Shown here piece by piece: positions 8,629 to 18,506 of a stretch of 64,000 nt of DNA. This DNA comes from Autumnicola sp041679265. Lineage in GTDB: Bacteria; Bacteroidota; Bacteroidia; Flavobacteriales; Flavobacteriaceae. How positions within the stretch are numbered: position 1 is the stretch's first letter; every line of letters begins with the position of its first letter. Location of the stretch: contig NZ_JBGFSM010000003.1 in the NCBI RefSeq assembly GCF_041679265.1, positions 186,001 through 250,000 of the forward strand, read 5' to 3'. Position numbers and translations under genes: made by a program. Under the pieces are notes generated by a model. That model did no database searches and was not told the DNA's origin. It saw only the letters and a program-made list of their open reading frames with translations.

Positions 8629-10035
8629 ATGAGACTATTAAATTATACAAAACAATTACTAATTATTCTTTTAAGCATTTTTACGCTTTCATGCGAAGAT
8701 ATGGTGGAACTGGATCCCCCTTCAAACCAATTAATCCGCGAAGAAGTGTTTAATAATAAAGCAACAGTAAAAAGCGCCATGACCGGAATTTACAATGAGT
8801 TATTCCAGCTGGATTTTTCTAATGGGTACAGGAGCAGTATTACAACTCTTGCCGGACTGTCTGCTGATAATATCAGCAATATAAGTACCACTAATCTTTC
8901 CCGGATGGAGTTTGAACAAAATGAGATAAGCCCTGATAATCCTGACAACTTAAATATCTGGTCCAGTGCTTATAATATGATCTATATTACCAATTCATTT
9001 CTGGAAGGAATAAATAATTCACAAGAGCTTGATCAGGATTTCAAAAAGCAAATGGATGGACAAGCCAGATTTGTAAGGGCCTTTGCATACTTCTATCTGG
9101 TTAACTTATATGGAGATGTTCCACTTATTCTAAGTACCGATTATCGCGAAAACCAGTTGGCATTCAGAACCCCTAAAGCGGAAATCTACGACCAGATTCT
9201 TTCAGACTTGGAACAAGCGGAAGAAGAATTGGCTTTAGACTACGAAAATGGAGAACGAACAAGGGTTAATAAATATACCATAAGGGCTCTGATGGCACGG
9301 TTCTACTTGTATACTGAAAACTGGGCTAAGGCCGAAGAATTGAGCGGCCAGTTGATTGCCGAAAATGGAACCTACGAATTGCTGAATGATCTAAACGAAG
9401 TTTTTTTAGCGAATAGCAAGGAGGCGATTTGGCAGATTTCACCAATTGGAGGAAATGGTATCTCGACACAGACCAATGAAGGAAACTTTTTCATTATAGA
9501 TCCAATATTTTCATTCTTTGCAGCAATACGCCTGGAGGAAGATTTTGTAGAGCAATTTGACACCGAAGATCTACGGTTACTCAACTGGATAGGTTACAAT
9601 GAATCAAAGGATGCTCATTTTATTTTTAAATATAAAATCTGGAATAGCACCGAATATCCAATAAAGGAGTACTCCATGGTTTTGAGACTAGCTGAGCAGT
9701 ATTTAATTCGTGCCGAGGCGAGAGCTATGCAAAATAATCTTACCGGGGCTATCTCAGATTTAGATATCATTAGGCAAAGAGCCGGCTTGGATTTATTGGC
9801 TGATTTAAATCCTACTATCGAACAGACTGAGTTACTTGACGAAATATACCTTCAGCGCAGAAAAGAGCTATTTGCAGAATGGGGACACCGCTGGTTAGAT
9901 CTAAAACGGAGCGGTCGTTCATCAGAAGTGCTTGACGATGAAAACTCATTATGGGAAGATACTGATTTATTATATCCAATTCCTGAGACCGAACGAATAA
10001 AAAACCCAAATCTAACTCAAAATGAAGGTTATTAA
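8629..10035 (+). CDS. SusD/RagB-family nutrient-binding lipoprotein
   Basis: The 468-residue protein is the surface lid that captures the ligand for the SusC barrel. The signal peptide ends in a lipobox with Cys at about residue 22 (TLSCED). The helical TPR-rich fold is evident from segments such as QARFVRAFAYFYLVNLYGDV, which is the conserved SusD core, and the C-terminal RRKELFAEWGHRWLDLKR motif. The length is at the short end for the family but nothing is missing. The gene overlaps the downstream protease gene by 14 bases if the first ATG of that gene is used. Confidence 0.94.
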   Translation: MRLLNYTKQLLIILLSIFTLSCEDMVELDPPSNQLIREEVFNNKATVKSAMTGIYNELFQLDFSNGYRSSITTLAGLSADNISNISTTNLSRMEFEQNEISPDNPDNLNIWSSAYNMIYITNSFLEGINNSQELDQDFKKQMDGQARFVRAFAYFYLVNLYGDVPLILSTDYRENQLAFRTPKAEIYDQILSDLEQAEEELALDYENGERTRVNKYTIRALMARFYLYTENWAKAEELSGQLIAENGTYELLNDLNEVFLANSKEAIWQISPIGGNGISTQTNEGNFFIIDPIFSFFAAIRLEEDFVEQFDTEDLRLLNWIGYNESKDAHFIFKYKIWNSTEYPIKEYSMVLRLAEQYLIRAEARAMQNNLTGAISDLDIIRQRAGLDLLADLNPTIEQTELLDEIYLQRRKELFAEWGHRWLDLKRSGRSSEVLDDENSLWEDTDLLYPIPETERIKNPNLTQNEGY

Positions 10036-12853
10036 AATGATACAACATACGTTAATCATATTATTTATTTTATTCGGTGGTTCTACGGCATTCTCGCAGA
10101 AAGCCATTAAGGAAAATCAAGAAAATTTAAAAATTCTAGACTCTACCGTAAGGTACGGAAAGTTAGATAATGGATTTACTTATTACCTAAAACATAATGA
10201 AAATCCGCCAGGAAGAATTGAGATGATATTATCGGTAAAAGCTGGATATTTTCAAGAATCTCAAAATCAAATAGAATACGCTCATCTAATAGAGCATATG
10301 GGATCTTTTTATACTGGTAAATTTCCAAATCTGACAAACTTTACAGATTCTATAGGAATATATAATCATGCCAGGACTGACTACGAAAAGACACATTATA
10401 CATTAAGCTTTGCGGCGGGAAATCAGGTTAGATTGAATGCCGCCATGCAAATTCTTCACGAATGGTCAACTAATATGTTATTTAAGCCTGAAGATTTAGC
10501 TCTTCAAAGTGGTGCTGTTATAGCGGAAGGAAGACCTAAGGATTTTTATAATCACTGGCTACTTGATACTTTAAGCAATACGACACTCTCTAATACTAAT
10601 TTTCATTTAATTAAGTATCCGAAAAAAGTTGAAAGCATGAAGCATGTCGACTTAAATGAGATTAGTAAATTCTATAAAGACTGGTATCGTCCTGATTTGC
10701 AAGCAGCAATAATTGTTGGAGATGTGAATGTAGATAGTCTGGAAACTATAATACGAAAAAAATTTACCGATCTAAAAGTGGCGAATAATCCCAAAGATCC
10801 CGAAATAATCAATAAGAAATTTGATTTACAGCTACCCGGTAAAAATCAATATGTTAGTATTCGTGATTCAATTAATAAAAAAAGAAGAATCATAATATTG
10901 AAGAAGAAAATCAATCATGATGATGATATTCTCCGGTCAAAAGAAGATTTGAAAAATATGATTTTGCAACGGCTTAGTATGAATATATTAACAAAATTGC
11001 ATAGCCCACTTATGAAGCAATATGAACCGCCTTTTATAAGGTATACTAACAAGTTTGGAGCTAACGGCTTGGCAAACCGACAACTTCAGGTAAGCTTATG
11101 GGAAATTCCAGTACGAAAGGATGAAAATATTGAGGAGAAAATATTTAACTTTTTTAAAGCCGATCGAATTATAAAGGAACAAATCAATACCTCGCTGTTA
11201 AATAAGGAAAAATCCGAACTTCTGAATGAACTAATTATAAAGGCTAATAACTCACAAGATATAGCTTTGAAATTTCAGGATCATTTTATTTATAACAATA
11301 AGACCTGGCCATTAGATGAAAAGAAAGATATATTGAAGGATATAGGTGTATCGGAAATTTCAGATTATATAGCTGATCAATGGAATCTTAATATAGATAC
11401 TGATTTTATATTTTTTAATGTGGATGATGAACAAATACCTGATCATGGACAAATAATGAAATGGTTGAAAAATTCTAGAGATTCCTCTTCACAGCCCGTT
11501 TTTAATTTTATACCTATTGATTCGCTACCGAATCAATTTTCTTCGATTAGTCAAAATAAAATTTATAAAGAAAATTATAAGGAGAATATAATAGGATTGA
11601 CCAAGGTAAAATTGAATAACGGAATTAATTTGGTGTTTAAACCTAGTGCACCGGCATCTCCCCGCTATGACGATGTAGTTTCTATTCTGGGATATAAAAA
11701 AATTTCGGTAGCGACTTCAGATGTCAAAAATTATATTGCTACAACCGCGTCTCCAGATATGATCATATCAGGTGAGGCAGGGGGTTATTCGAAATTTCAG
11801 TTACAGGATTTTATGATTAATAAGCAAATTCGTCTACGATCTCAAACCACCGAAAATGAATTTAATATTGAAGGGGAATTTAGGGCAGAGGATGTCAAAA
11901 ATTTCTTTAATCTATTATATCTATATATTACAGATCCAAATGAAAATTCTAAAGCTTTCCAATCCTGGAAATCCGATAAGCAGGAGTTGATGAGTGGCTA
12001 TAAATATGGTTTAAATGATGTATTATTAAAAGATATCTCTAATGAACTTCAATATTCAAATTTGCCCAAACTCTCTAAAGATGAGCTTCGGGAAATTGAT
12101 TATTCAACATATTTGAGAGCATATAAGAAAGGTTTTGGAAATCTAAGTGGTTATACTTTTATAATCACAGGAGACTTTGATACCGATAAGTTGCTCCCTC
12201 AAATAACTCACTATCTTTCTGAGTTTCCAACATTGACAAATCAATATTCTAAGACAGTAGAAAATTATCAATATAATTACAAACCGTTCGAAGAAACAGT
12301 TCACTTCAAAAACCTTAAACAGGCCGTTGTCGAATTATCATTTCCAGTAAGGGTTGCTAAAGATATTAAAACCCAGGTACAACTGGATTTGCTGGTCAAG
12401 AAATTAAATCAAATGATATTTGACAGACTACGCATTGATTGTTATACTCCGAGAGCATCTGGAAAATGGATGGATTATAAAAACGGTATATATGCATTCA
12501 AAATTAGTTTTGACAGTGAGGTCGGTAATGAACAGAGAATGATTCAATTTGCCTTAGAAGAGTTTCATTCTCTTAAAGAAAATGGGGTTACTATAGAGTG
12601 GCTTAACACGGCTATAGATCAGGAACGAAATAAATATGGACAAAATCTGGAAACATTCTGGATGCTTAATTTCTGGCCTGAATATCTAAAAAAATCGCTA
12701 CAACATAATGAAGACCCAGAAGAGAAAGTCTTAAAATACGAATCGGTAATATCTCATTTTATAAATCTTGAGGAAATGAATAAGGCTGCCATGAAATATC
12801 TGTCTGTAGAAACCAGCCAGCAACTTATCATTTTACCAGAAATTGAGTTTTAA
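10022..12853 (+). CDS. M16-family (pitrilysin-like) zinc metallopeptidase, secreted
   Basis: The 943-residue protein has a signal peptide (residues 1-26) and two M16 half-domains. The inverted zinc motif HLIEH is at 88-92 and the third ligand is probably Glu169, at the usual distance. The C-terminal half is the inactive partner domain. M16 enzymes degrade peptides of limited size in a closed chamber, so in this operon the enzyme probably trims peptides imported by SusC and SusD in the periplasm. The ATG at 10022 overlaps the SusD end and gives a basic signal-peptide start; an ATG at 10037, two bases after the SusD stop, is the alternative. A strong terminator follows at 12868-12898. Confidence 0.92.
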   Translation: MKVIKMIQHTLIILFILFGGSTAFSQKAIKENQENLKILDSTVRYGKLDNGFTYYLKHNENPPGRIEMILSVKAGYFQESQNQIEYAHLIEHMGSFYTGKFPNLTNFTDSIGIYNHARTDYEKTHYTLSFAAGNQVRLNAAMQILHEWSTNMLFKPEDLALQSGAVIAEGRPKDFYNHWLLDTLSNTTLSNTNFHLIKYPKKVESMKHVDLNEISKFYKDWYRPDLQAAIIVGDVNVDSLETIIRKKFTDLKVANNPKDPEIINKKFDLQLPGKNQYVSIRDSINKKRRIIILKKKINHDDDILRSKEDLKNMILQRLSMNILTKLHSPLMKQYEPPFIRYTNKFGANGLANRQLQVSLWEIPVRKDENIEEKIFNFFKADRIIKEQINTSLLNKEKSELLNELIIKANNSQDIALKFQDHFIYNNKTWPLDEKKDILKDIGVSEISDYIADQWNLNIDTDFIFFNVDDEQIPDHGQIMKWLKNSRDSSSQPVFNFIPIDSLPNQFSSISQNKIYKENYKENIIGLTKVKLNNGINLVFKPSAPASPRYDDVVSILGYKKISVATSDVKNYIATTASPDMIISGEAGGYSKFQLQDFMINKQIRLRSQTTENEFNIEGEFRAEDVKNFFNLLYLYITDPNENSKAFQSWKSDKQELMSGYKYGLNDVLLKDISNELQYSNLPKLSKDELREIDYSTYLRAYKKGFGNLSGYTFIITGDFDTDKLLPQITHYLSEFPTLTNQYSKTVENYQYNYKPFEETVHFKNLKQAVVELSFPVRVAKDIKTQVQLDLLVKKLNQMIFDRLRIDCYTPRASGKWMDYKNGIYAFKISFDSEVGNEQRMIQFALEEFHSLKENGVTIEWLNTAIDQERNKYGQNLETFWMLNFWPEYLKKSLQHNEDPEEKVLKYESVISHFINLEEMNKAAMKYLSVETSQQLIILPEIEF

Positions 12854-12867
12854 TTCAATTGGAAAAG

Positions 12868-12898
12868 AATAGCGCCTTGAATTTTTCAAGGCGCTATT
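12868..12898. terminator. Bidirectional rho-independent terminator
   Basis: AATAGCGCCTTGA (12868-12880) pairs perfectly with TCAAGGCGCTATT (12886-12898) around a five-base loop. It lies between the convergent M16 peptidase and DUF6520 genes and can end both transcripts. Confidence 0.85.
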
Positions 12899-12919
12899 AA
12901 CTAAGATTAATTATCCTAG

Positions 12920-13207
12920 TTATGGAGTAATTAATTTGGCATCTGGAGTCGGACTGATTTTCAACGAACTTAAGTCCATTTCATCATATACTCTGAATTC
13001 CTGGCCATTCTCTGTAAATTTAACCTTACAGTCATAGGAACCAGTATTACAATCCTGTTCAGATATAGATTGCCAGTTTCCATTTACACGTATATAGTCA
13101 CTGGCAACAACTTCAGGCTGCTCTTCAATTTCACTTCCTTCGTTAGTAAAGGACATCCCAAATACAACGAGAAGTGCCATTATCGGAATTAAAAATAACT
13201 TTTTCAT
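12920..13207 (-). CDS. DUF6520-family small secreted protein
   Basis: The 95-residue protein has a signal peptide of about 22 residues, an acidic linker, and a small domain with two cysteines (SEQDCNTGSYDCKV) that could form a disulfide. The pattern of signal peptide, VAS-x-YY-like start, NGNW, a CxxxxxxC pair and EFRVYD is that of DUF6520 proteins, which are common in Flavobacteriaceae and have no known function. It is transcribed away from the AraC gene side, and its message probably ends at the shared terminator. Confidence 0.8.
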   Translation of the reverse strand: MKKLFLIPIMALLVVFGMSFTNEGSEIEEQPEVVASDYIRVNGNWQSISEQDCNTGSYDCKVKFTENGQEFRVYDEMDLSSLKISPTPDAKLITP

Positions 13208-13345
13208 AATATAAAGATTTAAAATATACCTACTCTTTGAAGGATTTTCGGTTTCTCCTACTTTGTGCGCAGAAAGATTTTACAATAGTAAATTTCACTA
13301 AATACCTTCAAATAAAATGGTCGTAAAAGCCGTAAAACTATTCTC

Positions 13346-14266
13346 TTATGAAATTGAGCTTATATTTTTTATTCTATACTCCGAAGGTGTCTGTCCAAAC
13401 TGGATTTTAAAATTTTTTGAAAAATGGGAGTGATCTTTAAAACCGCACTTTTGGGTAATCATAGAGATAGGCAATTCCGTATTCCGAATTAAAAGTGCTC
13501 CTTTTTCGAGCCTTTTCTCCATATGGAAACGATGGATGGTAGTACCATACATTTTCTTAAATCCTTCTTTAAGCTTAGTTTTATTGGTACGATGAATAAG
13601 TCCTAATTCTTTAAGGGAAGGCAGATCTGTATGCAAATTTCTGAGCACATAAAGACGTACTTTTTTCATAAGCATTTTTGTGGCGGCAGTTTCCTTTTTT
13701 TCTGGTTTTGATGATTCATTGGTATTTGTTGCATTCTTCGCCGATTCATTTCCATTTGAAAAACGAAAAGCTGTGATCACAGTAGCGCAGATGGATTCAC
13801 CCACCATCCCCTGAATAATACAGGGAGATCTATACAGGCTTTTATTTTCAGACAGAAAGTCAACCGGAATAAATTCCTGATAAACTCTTTCCGTACCTGA
13901 ATCAAGTTCATCTATCAGTGCTTTTTTTGAATTTTTTGAAAGAATTGTAGAAACCGGCCTGTCATACATATCCTGTTTCCATTTCAAAATGTCAGGAGTA
14001 TTGGAAGAATAGGCTGTAATATGAAATTTTTTATCCAGGAATATCGAAAAATGTATTTCCGGTTGTTCTTCCTGTTTCTGTGCTTCGAAACAAAAATTAT
14101 ATATCTCTTCCGACATCATATTCAATAAAACACCAACGGTATCAATTGGATCTCTGCGACCGGATGGTTCCTGACGAAACATGAAATTCCCGCAGGCAAT
14201 TTCTATTATTTGGTGGTACAAGGCATTGAACCTCATTTTCTCCTCATTGTTAATTGGTTTTTTCAT
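13346..14266 (-). CDS. AraC-family transcriptional regulator
   Basis: The 306-residue protein has an N-terminal sensor-like region (about 1-185) of unknown ligand, a low-complexity Asn/Ser/Lys/Glu linker at about 180-200, and a C-terminal AraC DNA-binding domain at 205-303. The second helix-turn-helix shows the family hallmark ISMITQKCGFKDHSHFSKNF followed by GQTPSEYR. It sits 19 bases from the end of the small STAS-like gene, on the same strand and apparently in one operon, and divergent from the oxoamine synthase fusion gene, which is a plausible target. Confidence 0.9.
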   Translation of the reverse strand: MKKPINNEEKMRFNALYHQIIEIACGNFMFRQEPSGRRDPIDTVGVLLNMMSEEIYNFCFEAQKQEEQPEIHFSIFLDKKFHITAYSSNTPDILKWKQDMYDRPVSTILSKNSKKALIDELDSGTERVYQEFIPVDFLSENKSLYRSPCIIQGMVGESICATVITAFRFSNGNESAKNATNTNESSKPEKKETAATKMLMKKVRLYVLRNLHTDLPSLKELGLIHRTNKTKLKEGFKKMYGTTIHRFHMEKRLEKGALLIRNTELPISMITQKCGFKDHSHFSKNFKIQFGQTPSEYRIKNISSIS

Positions 14267-14285
14267 AACTCCTGTATAAACGTTA

Positions 14286-14723
14286 CTATTTATATTCCTG
14301 CAGGAACAACAGTGCCATCTGCTTATCTGTAAATACCCGGGTAGGATAATCAGGATTGCTTGTTTTTATATAAAGTTGGGTGATGGCCATGGCATGCTCG
14401 TCTTTCACCAGTAATGCAAGTGCCGTAGTCATATAGGACCCTTCAATAGCAAGATAATCCCTCGCCTCTTTATGAGCATTAGTAACGGCTCTTAGATCAC
14501 AAAAAATGGGATACGAATTTTCATTCTGTAACTGTAAGCGTTGGCTTACGATCTCTTTGGCCATACTCCTATTGATCTCATAAATCTCTTTATAGACAAA
14601 GAACAGGATTCCTTCACTAATCCACATTTTTGCATAACTACCATCCACCACCATTCCGCTAAAGTTTTGGATATCACTAATATATACAATAATATAATTA
14701 AAAAGCATATCAGAACACCTCAA
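14286..14723 (-). CDS. Small STAS/SpoIIAA-like protein upstream of the AraC regulator
   Basis: The 145-residue protein has an alternating strand and helix pattern like the STAS-fold family often called DUF7793: a central SMAKEIVSQRLQLQ helix, the IFCDLRAV strand, and a final FTDKQMALLFLQEY helix. No catalytic residues are evident. It is upstream of the AraC gene on the same strand and divergent from the fusion gene at 14883. A regulatory partner role is inferred. Later in-frame ATG codons such as the one for MLFNYI would give a slightly shorter protein. Confidence 0.65.
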   Translation of the reverse strand: MRCSDMLFNYIIVYISDIQNFSGMVVDGSYAKMWISEGILFFVYKEIYEINRSMAKEIVSQRLQLQNENSYPIFCDLRAVTNAHKEARDYLAIEGSYMTTALALLVKDEHAMAITQLYIKTSNPDYPTRVFTDKQMALLFLQEYK

Positions 14724-14882
14724 ATGGATTTATATGCTATTTGTCAAAGTTATTTCCATAGCATTTACCAGCATTTGAATGAAAAGACGTATAACTGTTC
14801 TGAAAAGACTTTTAGTAATAACGGTTAGATTTATAAATAATATTTGTCATAGCTTGAAATATAATTTTTATAATAAAAAATC

Positions 14883-17291
14883 ATGGCAAAGATCAGGCAC
14901 AACAATTTTCTGGATACCGTAGATGAAGTAATCACCAATGCAACTAAAGCTGGAGTCCTACACTTACATGCGGAGGGATCAGGATTAAATGGACGTAAGA
15001 TAACAGTTAATGGAATAGAATCCTTCCATTTTGGAACCACTGGTTATCTTGGTCTCGAACAAGATCAGCGGCTTAAGAACGCCGCCATAGAGGCTATACA
15101 AAAATACGGCACCCAGTTTCCTCTTTCCAAGACTTATATCTCGCATCCCTTATATGCGAAATTAGAGCAAAAAATAGAATCTATCTACAACAACCCGATC
15201 CTTATAACTAAAAACAGTACACTAGGTCATATAGCCGTTATACCAACTGCGGTAAGGGACGATGATGCGGTAATCTTAGACCACCAGGTACACTGGAGCG
15301 TTCAAAATGCCGCTCAATTGCTTAAAATAAGAGGCATCCCTGTAAGCTTGATTCGCCATAATTCGCTGGATATGCTGGAAGATCGTATCAAGAAAATATC
15401 CGGAAAGGTTAAAAAAATATGGTATATGGCTGATGGGGTGTATTCCATGTATGGAGACTATGCTCCCGTAGAAGATCTTATAGCACTTAGTCATAAATAT
15501 CCTCAACTGCATTTATATTTTGACGATGTGCACGGAATGAGCTGGAAAGGACATAACGGTAGTGGTTATATAATGGAAGTCCTGAAAGAATTACCTGAAA
15601 ACATCCTGTTATTTGGAACCTTGAGCAAAACCTTTGGAGCCTCTGGTGCCGTTTTAGTTTGCCCCGATAAAACCCTATTTCGAAAAATCAAAAACTTCGG
15701 GGGTCCCCTCACCTTCTCTGCTCAATTAGAACCCAGTGCAGTTGCTGCTGCAAACGCTTCAGCCGATATCCACCTTTCCACCGAGATTTATACATTACAA
15801 AATGCATTGCAACTACGAATTAATTATTTTAATGAACTGCTTGCACAAACCAACCTGCCTTTAATATCCAAAAACGACTCCCCGGTTTTTTATATAGGTA
15901 CCGGCTTACCCGCCACCGGATATAATTTTGTCAAGCGAATGCTGGATGAAGGATTTTTTGTAAACCTGGGATTATTCCCGGCGGTTCCGGTGAAAAATAC
16001 AGGGGTAAGAATTACCATTTCCTGTCACAATGAATTAGAAGATATTAAAGCTCTTGTGGATGCCTTGGAGTATCATTATGAAAAAGCACTAAAGGCCACA
16101 AATAATACTCTGGAGAGGGTTGGAAAAGCTTTTAATATTCCTGTCAATCAAAAAATTACTAAAAGAGAATTAGATTTCGATTTATCAGTGATTTTTGCAG
16201 ATAGTATTGAAGACATCGATCCAGAATTATGGAATAAATTACTCGGAAATCACAATATGCTCAATGTGGAAGGCCTGCAATTTTTGGAAAAATGCTTTTC
16301 AAATAATGACCGGAAAGAGCATAACTGGACGTTCCACTATTTTATAATTTCAGATCACAAGGGGTATCCAATTTTAGCCACATTTTTAACCAGTGGTTTA
16401 TGGAAGAATGATATGCTTGCACCTGATTCGGTGTCTAAAGCCATTGAGAAAGACAGGCAAGCAGATCCTTATGCGATGACCACCAAGGTTCTTTCCATGG
16501 GATGTCTCTTCGCTGAAGGAACTCATTTGTATGTAGACCGTAAGCATTCAAAATCTGACGAAGCTCTAAAAGAACTGTTATATAGAATCGAAGAGCTGGG
16601 AGAAAAACTAGGTGTCGGAATGTCTGTACTGCGCGATTTTAAAAAGTCAACTCCATTGGCAGAACTGTTTCAAAAGGAGGGTTATATTCCCATCGCTATG
16701 CCTGACTCCTGCGTGATTAAGGATTTGAATTGGAACAGCGAAGAAGAATTTATCGAAACCTTAAGTTCCAGGTCCCGAAAACATTTTAGAAAAGAGGTTC
16801 AGCCATTTGAAGAAAAATTCAAGATTGCAATTATAGACTTTCCTACTTCAGAAAGGATTGAGAAGTATCATGAACTCTATAAAAATGTGAAAGCAAAGAA
16901 TTTTGGGTTAAATACCTTTATTTATCCAAAGAAAGTATTTCAGAATATGGCATCCCATCCGGCCTGGGAGTTTATCGAATTAAAGCTTAAGCCGGAAAAC
17001 CAAATTGTAGGGGTTATGTTTTGTTATAAAAATCCACATGGGATTTATATTCCCATTTTAATCGGGATGGATTATGACTATTCCAGGGAATTTCAGGTCT
17101 ATCGCCAGTTATTATACCAGACCATTAAGAGAGCTAAGAACTTAAACTATAAAAAAATAGATCTAGGATTTAGCGCTTCCTTTGAAAAACGAAAATTTGG
17201 AGCAAAAATAATTGAAAAGCAAGCTTTTATTCAGGCTTCAGATAATTTTCAGTTGGAACAACTGGATATGATGAGAAATGAATTTTCATAA
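14883..17291 (+). CDS. Fusion of a PLP-dependent alpha-oxoamine synthase and a GNAT/FemAB-like acyltransferase
   Basis: The 802-residue protein joins two enzymes. Residues 45-400 match the alpha-oxoamine synthase family (KBL, BioF, serine palmitoyltransferase), which condenses an amino acid with an acyl-CoA. The ring-stacking and Asp region appears as DDVHG at 214-218, and the Schiff-base lysine is Lys249 in GTLSKTFG. Residues 480-800 look like a GNAT/FemAB-type acyl- or aminoacyltransferase, with SRSRKHFRKEV and a final IDLGFSASFEKRKFGA stretch. The fusion suggests that the amino-ketone product is acylated at once, for example into a lipid or signal molecule. The substrate is unknown. It lies 158 bases from the divergent regulatory pair and just before RteC. 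Confidence 0.88.
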   Translation: MAKIRHNNFLDTVDEVITNATKAGVLHLHAEGSGLNGRKITVNGIESFHFGTTGYLGLEQDQRLKNAAIEAIQKYGTQFPLSKTYISHPLYAKLEQKIESIYNNPILITKNSTLGHIAVIPTAVRDDDAVILDHQVHWSVQNAAQLLKIRGIPVSLIRHNSLDMLEDRIKKISGKVKKIWYMADGVYSMYGDYAPVEDLIALSHKYPQLHLYFDDVHGMSWKGHNGSGYIMEVLKELPENILLFGTLSKTFGASGAVLVCPDKTLFRKIKNFGGPLTFSAQLEPSAVAAANASADIHLSTEIYTLQNALQLRINYFNELLAQTNLPLISKNDSPVFYIGTGLPATGYNFVKRMLDEGFFVNLGLFPAVPVKNTGVRITISCHNELEDIKALVDALEYHYEKALKATNNTLERVGKAFNIPVNQKITKRELDFDLSVIFADSIEDIDPELWNKLLGNHNMLNVEGLQFLEKCFSNNDRKEHNWTFHYFIISDHKGYPILATFLTSGLWKNDMLAPDSVSKAIEKDRQADPYAMTTKVLSMGCLFAEGTHLYVDRKHSKSDEALKELLYRIEELGEKLGVGMSVLRDFKKSTPLAELFQKEGYIPIAMPDSCVIKDLNWNSEEEFIETLSSRSRKHFRKEVQPFEEKFKIAIIDFPTSERIEKYHELYKNVKAKNFGLNTFIYPKKVFQNMASHPAWEFIELKLKPENQIVGVMFCYKNPHGIYIPILIGMDYDYSREFQVYRQLLYQTIKRAKNLNYKKIDLGFSASFEKRKFGAKIIEKQAFIQASDNFQLEQLDMMRNEFS

Positions 17292-17340
17292 GTGATATAA
17301 TAATTGCCCCCTACTTAGTCTTTGTAAAAAACCAAGCAAT

Positions 17341-18225
17341 TTGAAGATCCCGTTACCACACTATTTTTTAATGATTCAAGGTAAGAATAAGATGTTTGAC
17401 GATGTAATACATGAATTTCACAACGAACTTAACGCTACCGTTGTTCCTATACCTACTCCCCTAAAAAAAGCGGATAAGGGTATTGATATAGCTAACGGAA
17501 CCTTATCTAAACTAAAGGAAATAGTAGAAAAAGAAGATTTTGAAAGTACCCCGGATGAAATAACCTTTTTCAAAAAAATCAAACCCTGCCCGATGAGTTA
17601 CCTGATCTACTTTTCGGAGGTTAGGTCATGTGAGGTACGTAAACCAAAAGCAGGGAAAAATTTCCAGTATACCTTCTTTGAAAAAGAACTGCAGAAAATC
17701 AACAAATTTTTCTATAAGAACAACGATTTTGTGCAGTACATGGAACAGGGGCATGAATACCTGGATCATCAGCTCTTTACTAGACACCACCGAAAGAACT
17801 TTCCGTTCACTCCCATGATCAATTATTACCAGTATCCGGAGTTCTCAAGTTCACACGATATGTTATGGGCTAAAATACAGGCGATGTACCGACTTATTCA
17901 TTATGTTCGGGAAGCCATGGAAACTATTAAACCTGGAAAACAGGATGCTTTCCTTGACAAAAAGCATAAAATCATGTTATGGTCTGGCTCTAAAACAGCT
18001 CTAGTGGAACTTATCTATGCCGTCTATGCTAATGGGGATCTTAATCACGGAGCAGTAGATATTAGTACAGTTACTTCTTCCTTTGAAGACTTCTTTAATA
18101 TCAAGCTGGAAAATATTTATAAAACCTACTCTGAAATCAAGTCCAGAAAAGGTTCCAGGGCAAAATATTTGCAAAATCTTATCATTCGTCTGGAAGCTAA
18201 GATGAACCAGGATGATGAAAACTGA
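17341..18225 (+). CDS. rteC: RteC-family regulator of the conjugative element
   Basis: In CTnDOT, RteC activates the excision operon. This 294-residue protein has the family pattern: an N-terminal helix with FHNELNATV, a central segment with DYLDHQLFTRHH and a C-terminal winged-helix-like region ending in KAKYLQNLIIRLEAKM-like sequence. The start is a TTG at 17341; an internal ATG lies at 17371, so the exact start is uncertain. No RteA/RteB two-component genes are visible nearby. The palindromic repeats immediately downstream (18227-18381) could be its target or that of the next HTH protein. Confidence 0.85.
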   Translation: MKIPLPHYFLMIQGKNKMFDDVIHEFHNELNATVVPIPTPLKKADKGIDIANGTLSKLKEIVEKEDFESTPDEITFFKKIKPCPMSYLIYFSEVRSCEVRKPKAGKNFQYTFFEKELQKINKFFYKNNDFVQYMEQGHEYLDHQLFTRHHRKNFPFTPMINYYQYPEFSSSHDMLWAKIQAMYRLIHYVREAMETIKPGKQDAFLDKKHKIMLWSGSKTALVELIYAVYANGDLNHGAVDISTVTSSFEDFFNIKLENIYKTYSEIKSRKGSRAKYLQNLIIRLEAKMNQDDEN

Positions 18226-18226
18226 A

Positions 18227-18256
18227 CTTTTCGTAGTCACTCGTAACTACGAAAAG
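18227..18256. repeat. 11-base inverted repeat after rteC
   Basis: CTTTTCGTAGT (18227-18237) pairs perfectly with ACTACGAAAAG (18246-18256) around an 8-base loop. It begins two bases after the rteC stop. It might act as a terminator stem in mRNA, but no T run follows, and the right arm is part of a repeat that recurs downstream, which favours a protein binding site. Confidence 0.6.
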
Positions 18257-18381
18257 CAGCATCCCCTCTTTCTATTCCATTTTTTCTGACATGAAACACC
18301 TGTTAAATCCTTTTTCGAGACCAAAACGCTCCAAATTCCATCAATATTTATTAAACGTTAAATTTTCTCGTAACTACGAAA
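18240..18381. repeat. Two direct copies of a 15-base palindromic motif
   Basis: CTCGTAACTACGAAA occurs identically at 18240-18254 and 18367-18381. Each copy holds the palindrome TCGTA-AC-TACGA. The 127-base spacing is about twelve helical turns. The stretch 18226-18506 holds no gene and sits between rteC and an excisionase-type HTH gene, so a regulatory or recombination-accessory role is likely. Confidence 0.6.
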
Positions 18382-18506
18382 CATATAGGGAAAAATAACC
18401 ATCAAACAGTACCAATTTAGTAGAACGAAAGTCAAACTCAGATAGGGGCTATCAATTAAAAAGCTTAAACCATTTGATAGTCCCTTTCTATTAAAAATGT
18501 TCTATT

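Noticed and set aside
18227..18256. Terminator after rteC
   Set aside because: No T run follows, and the right arm recurs as part of a separate repeat.
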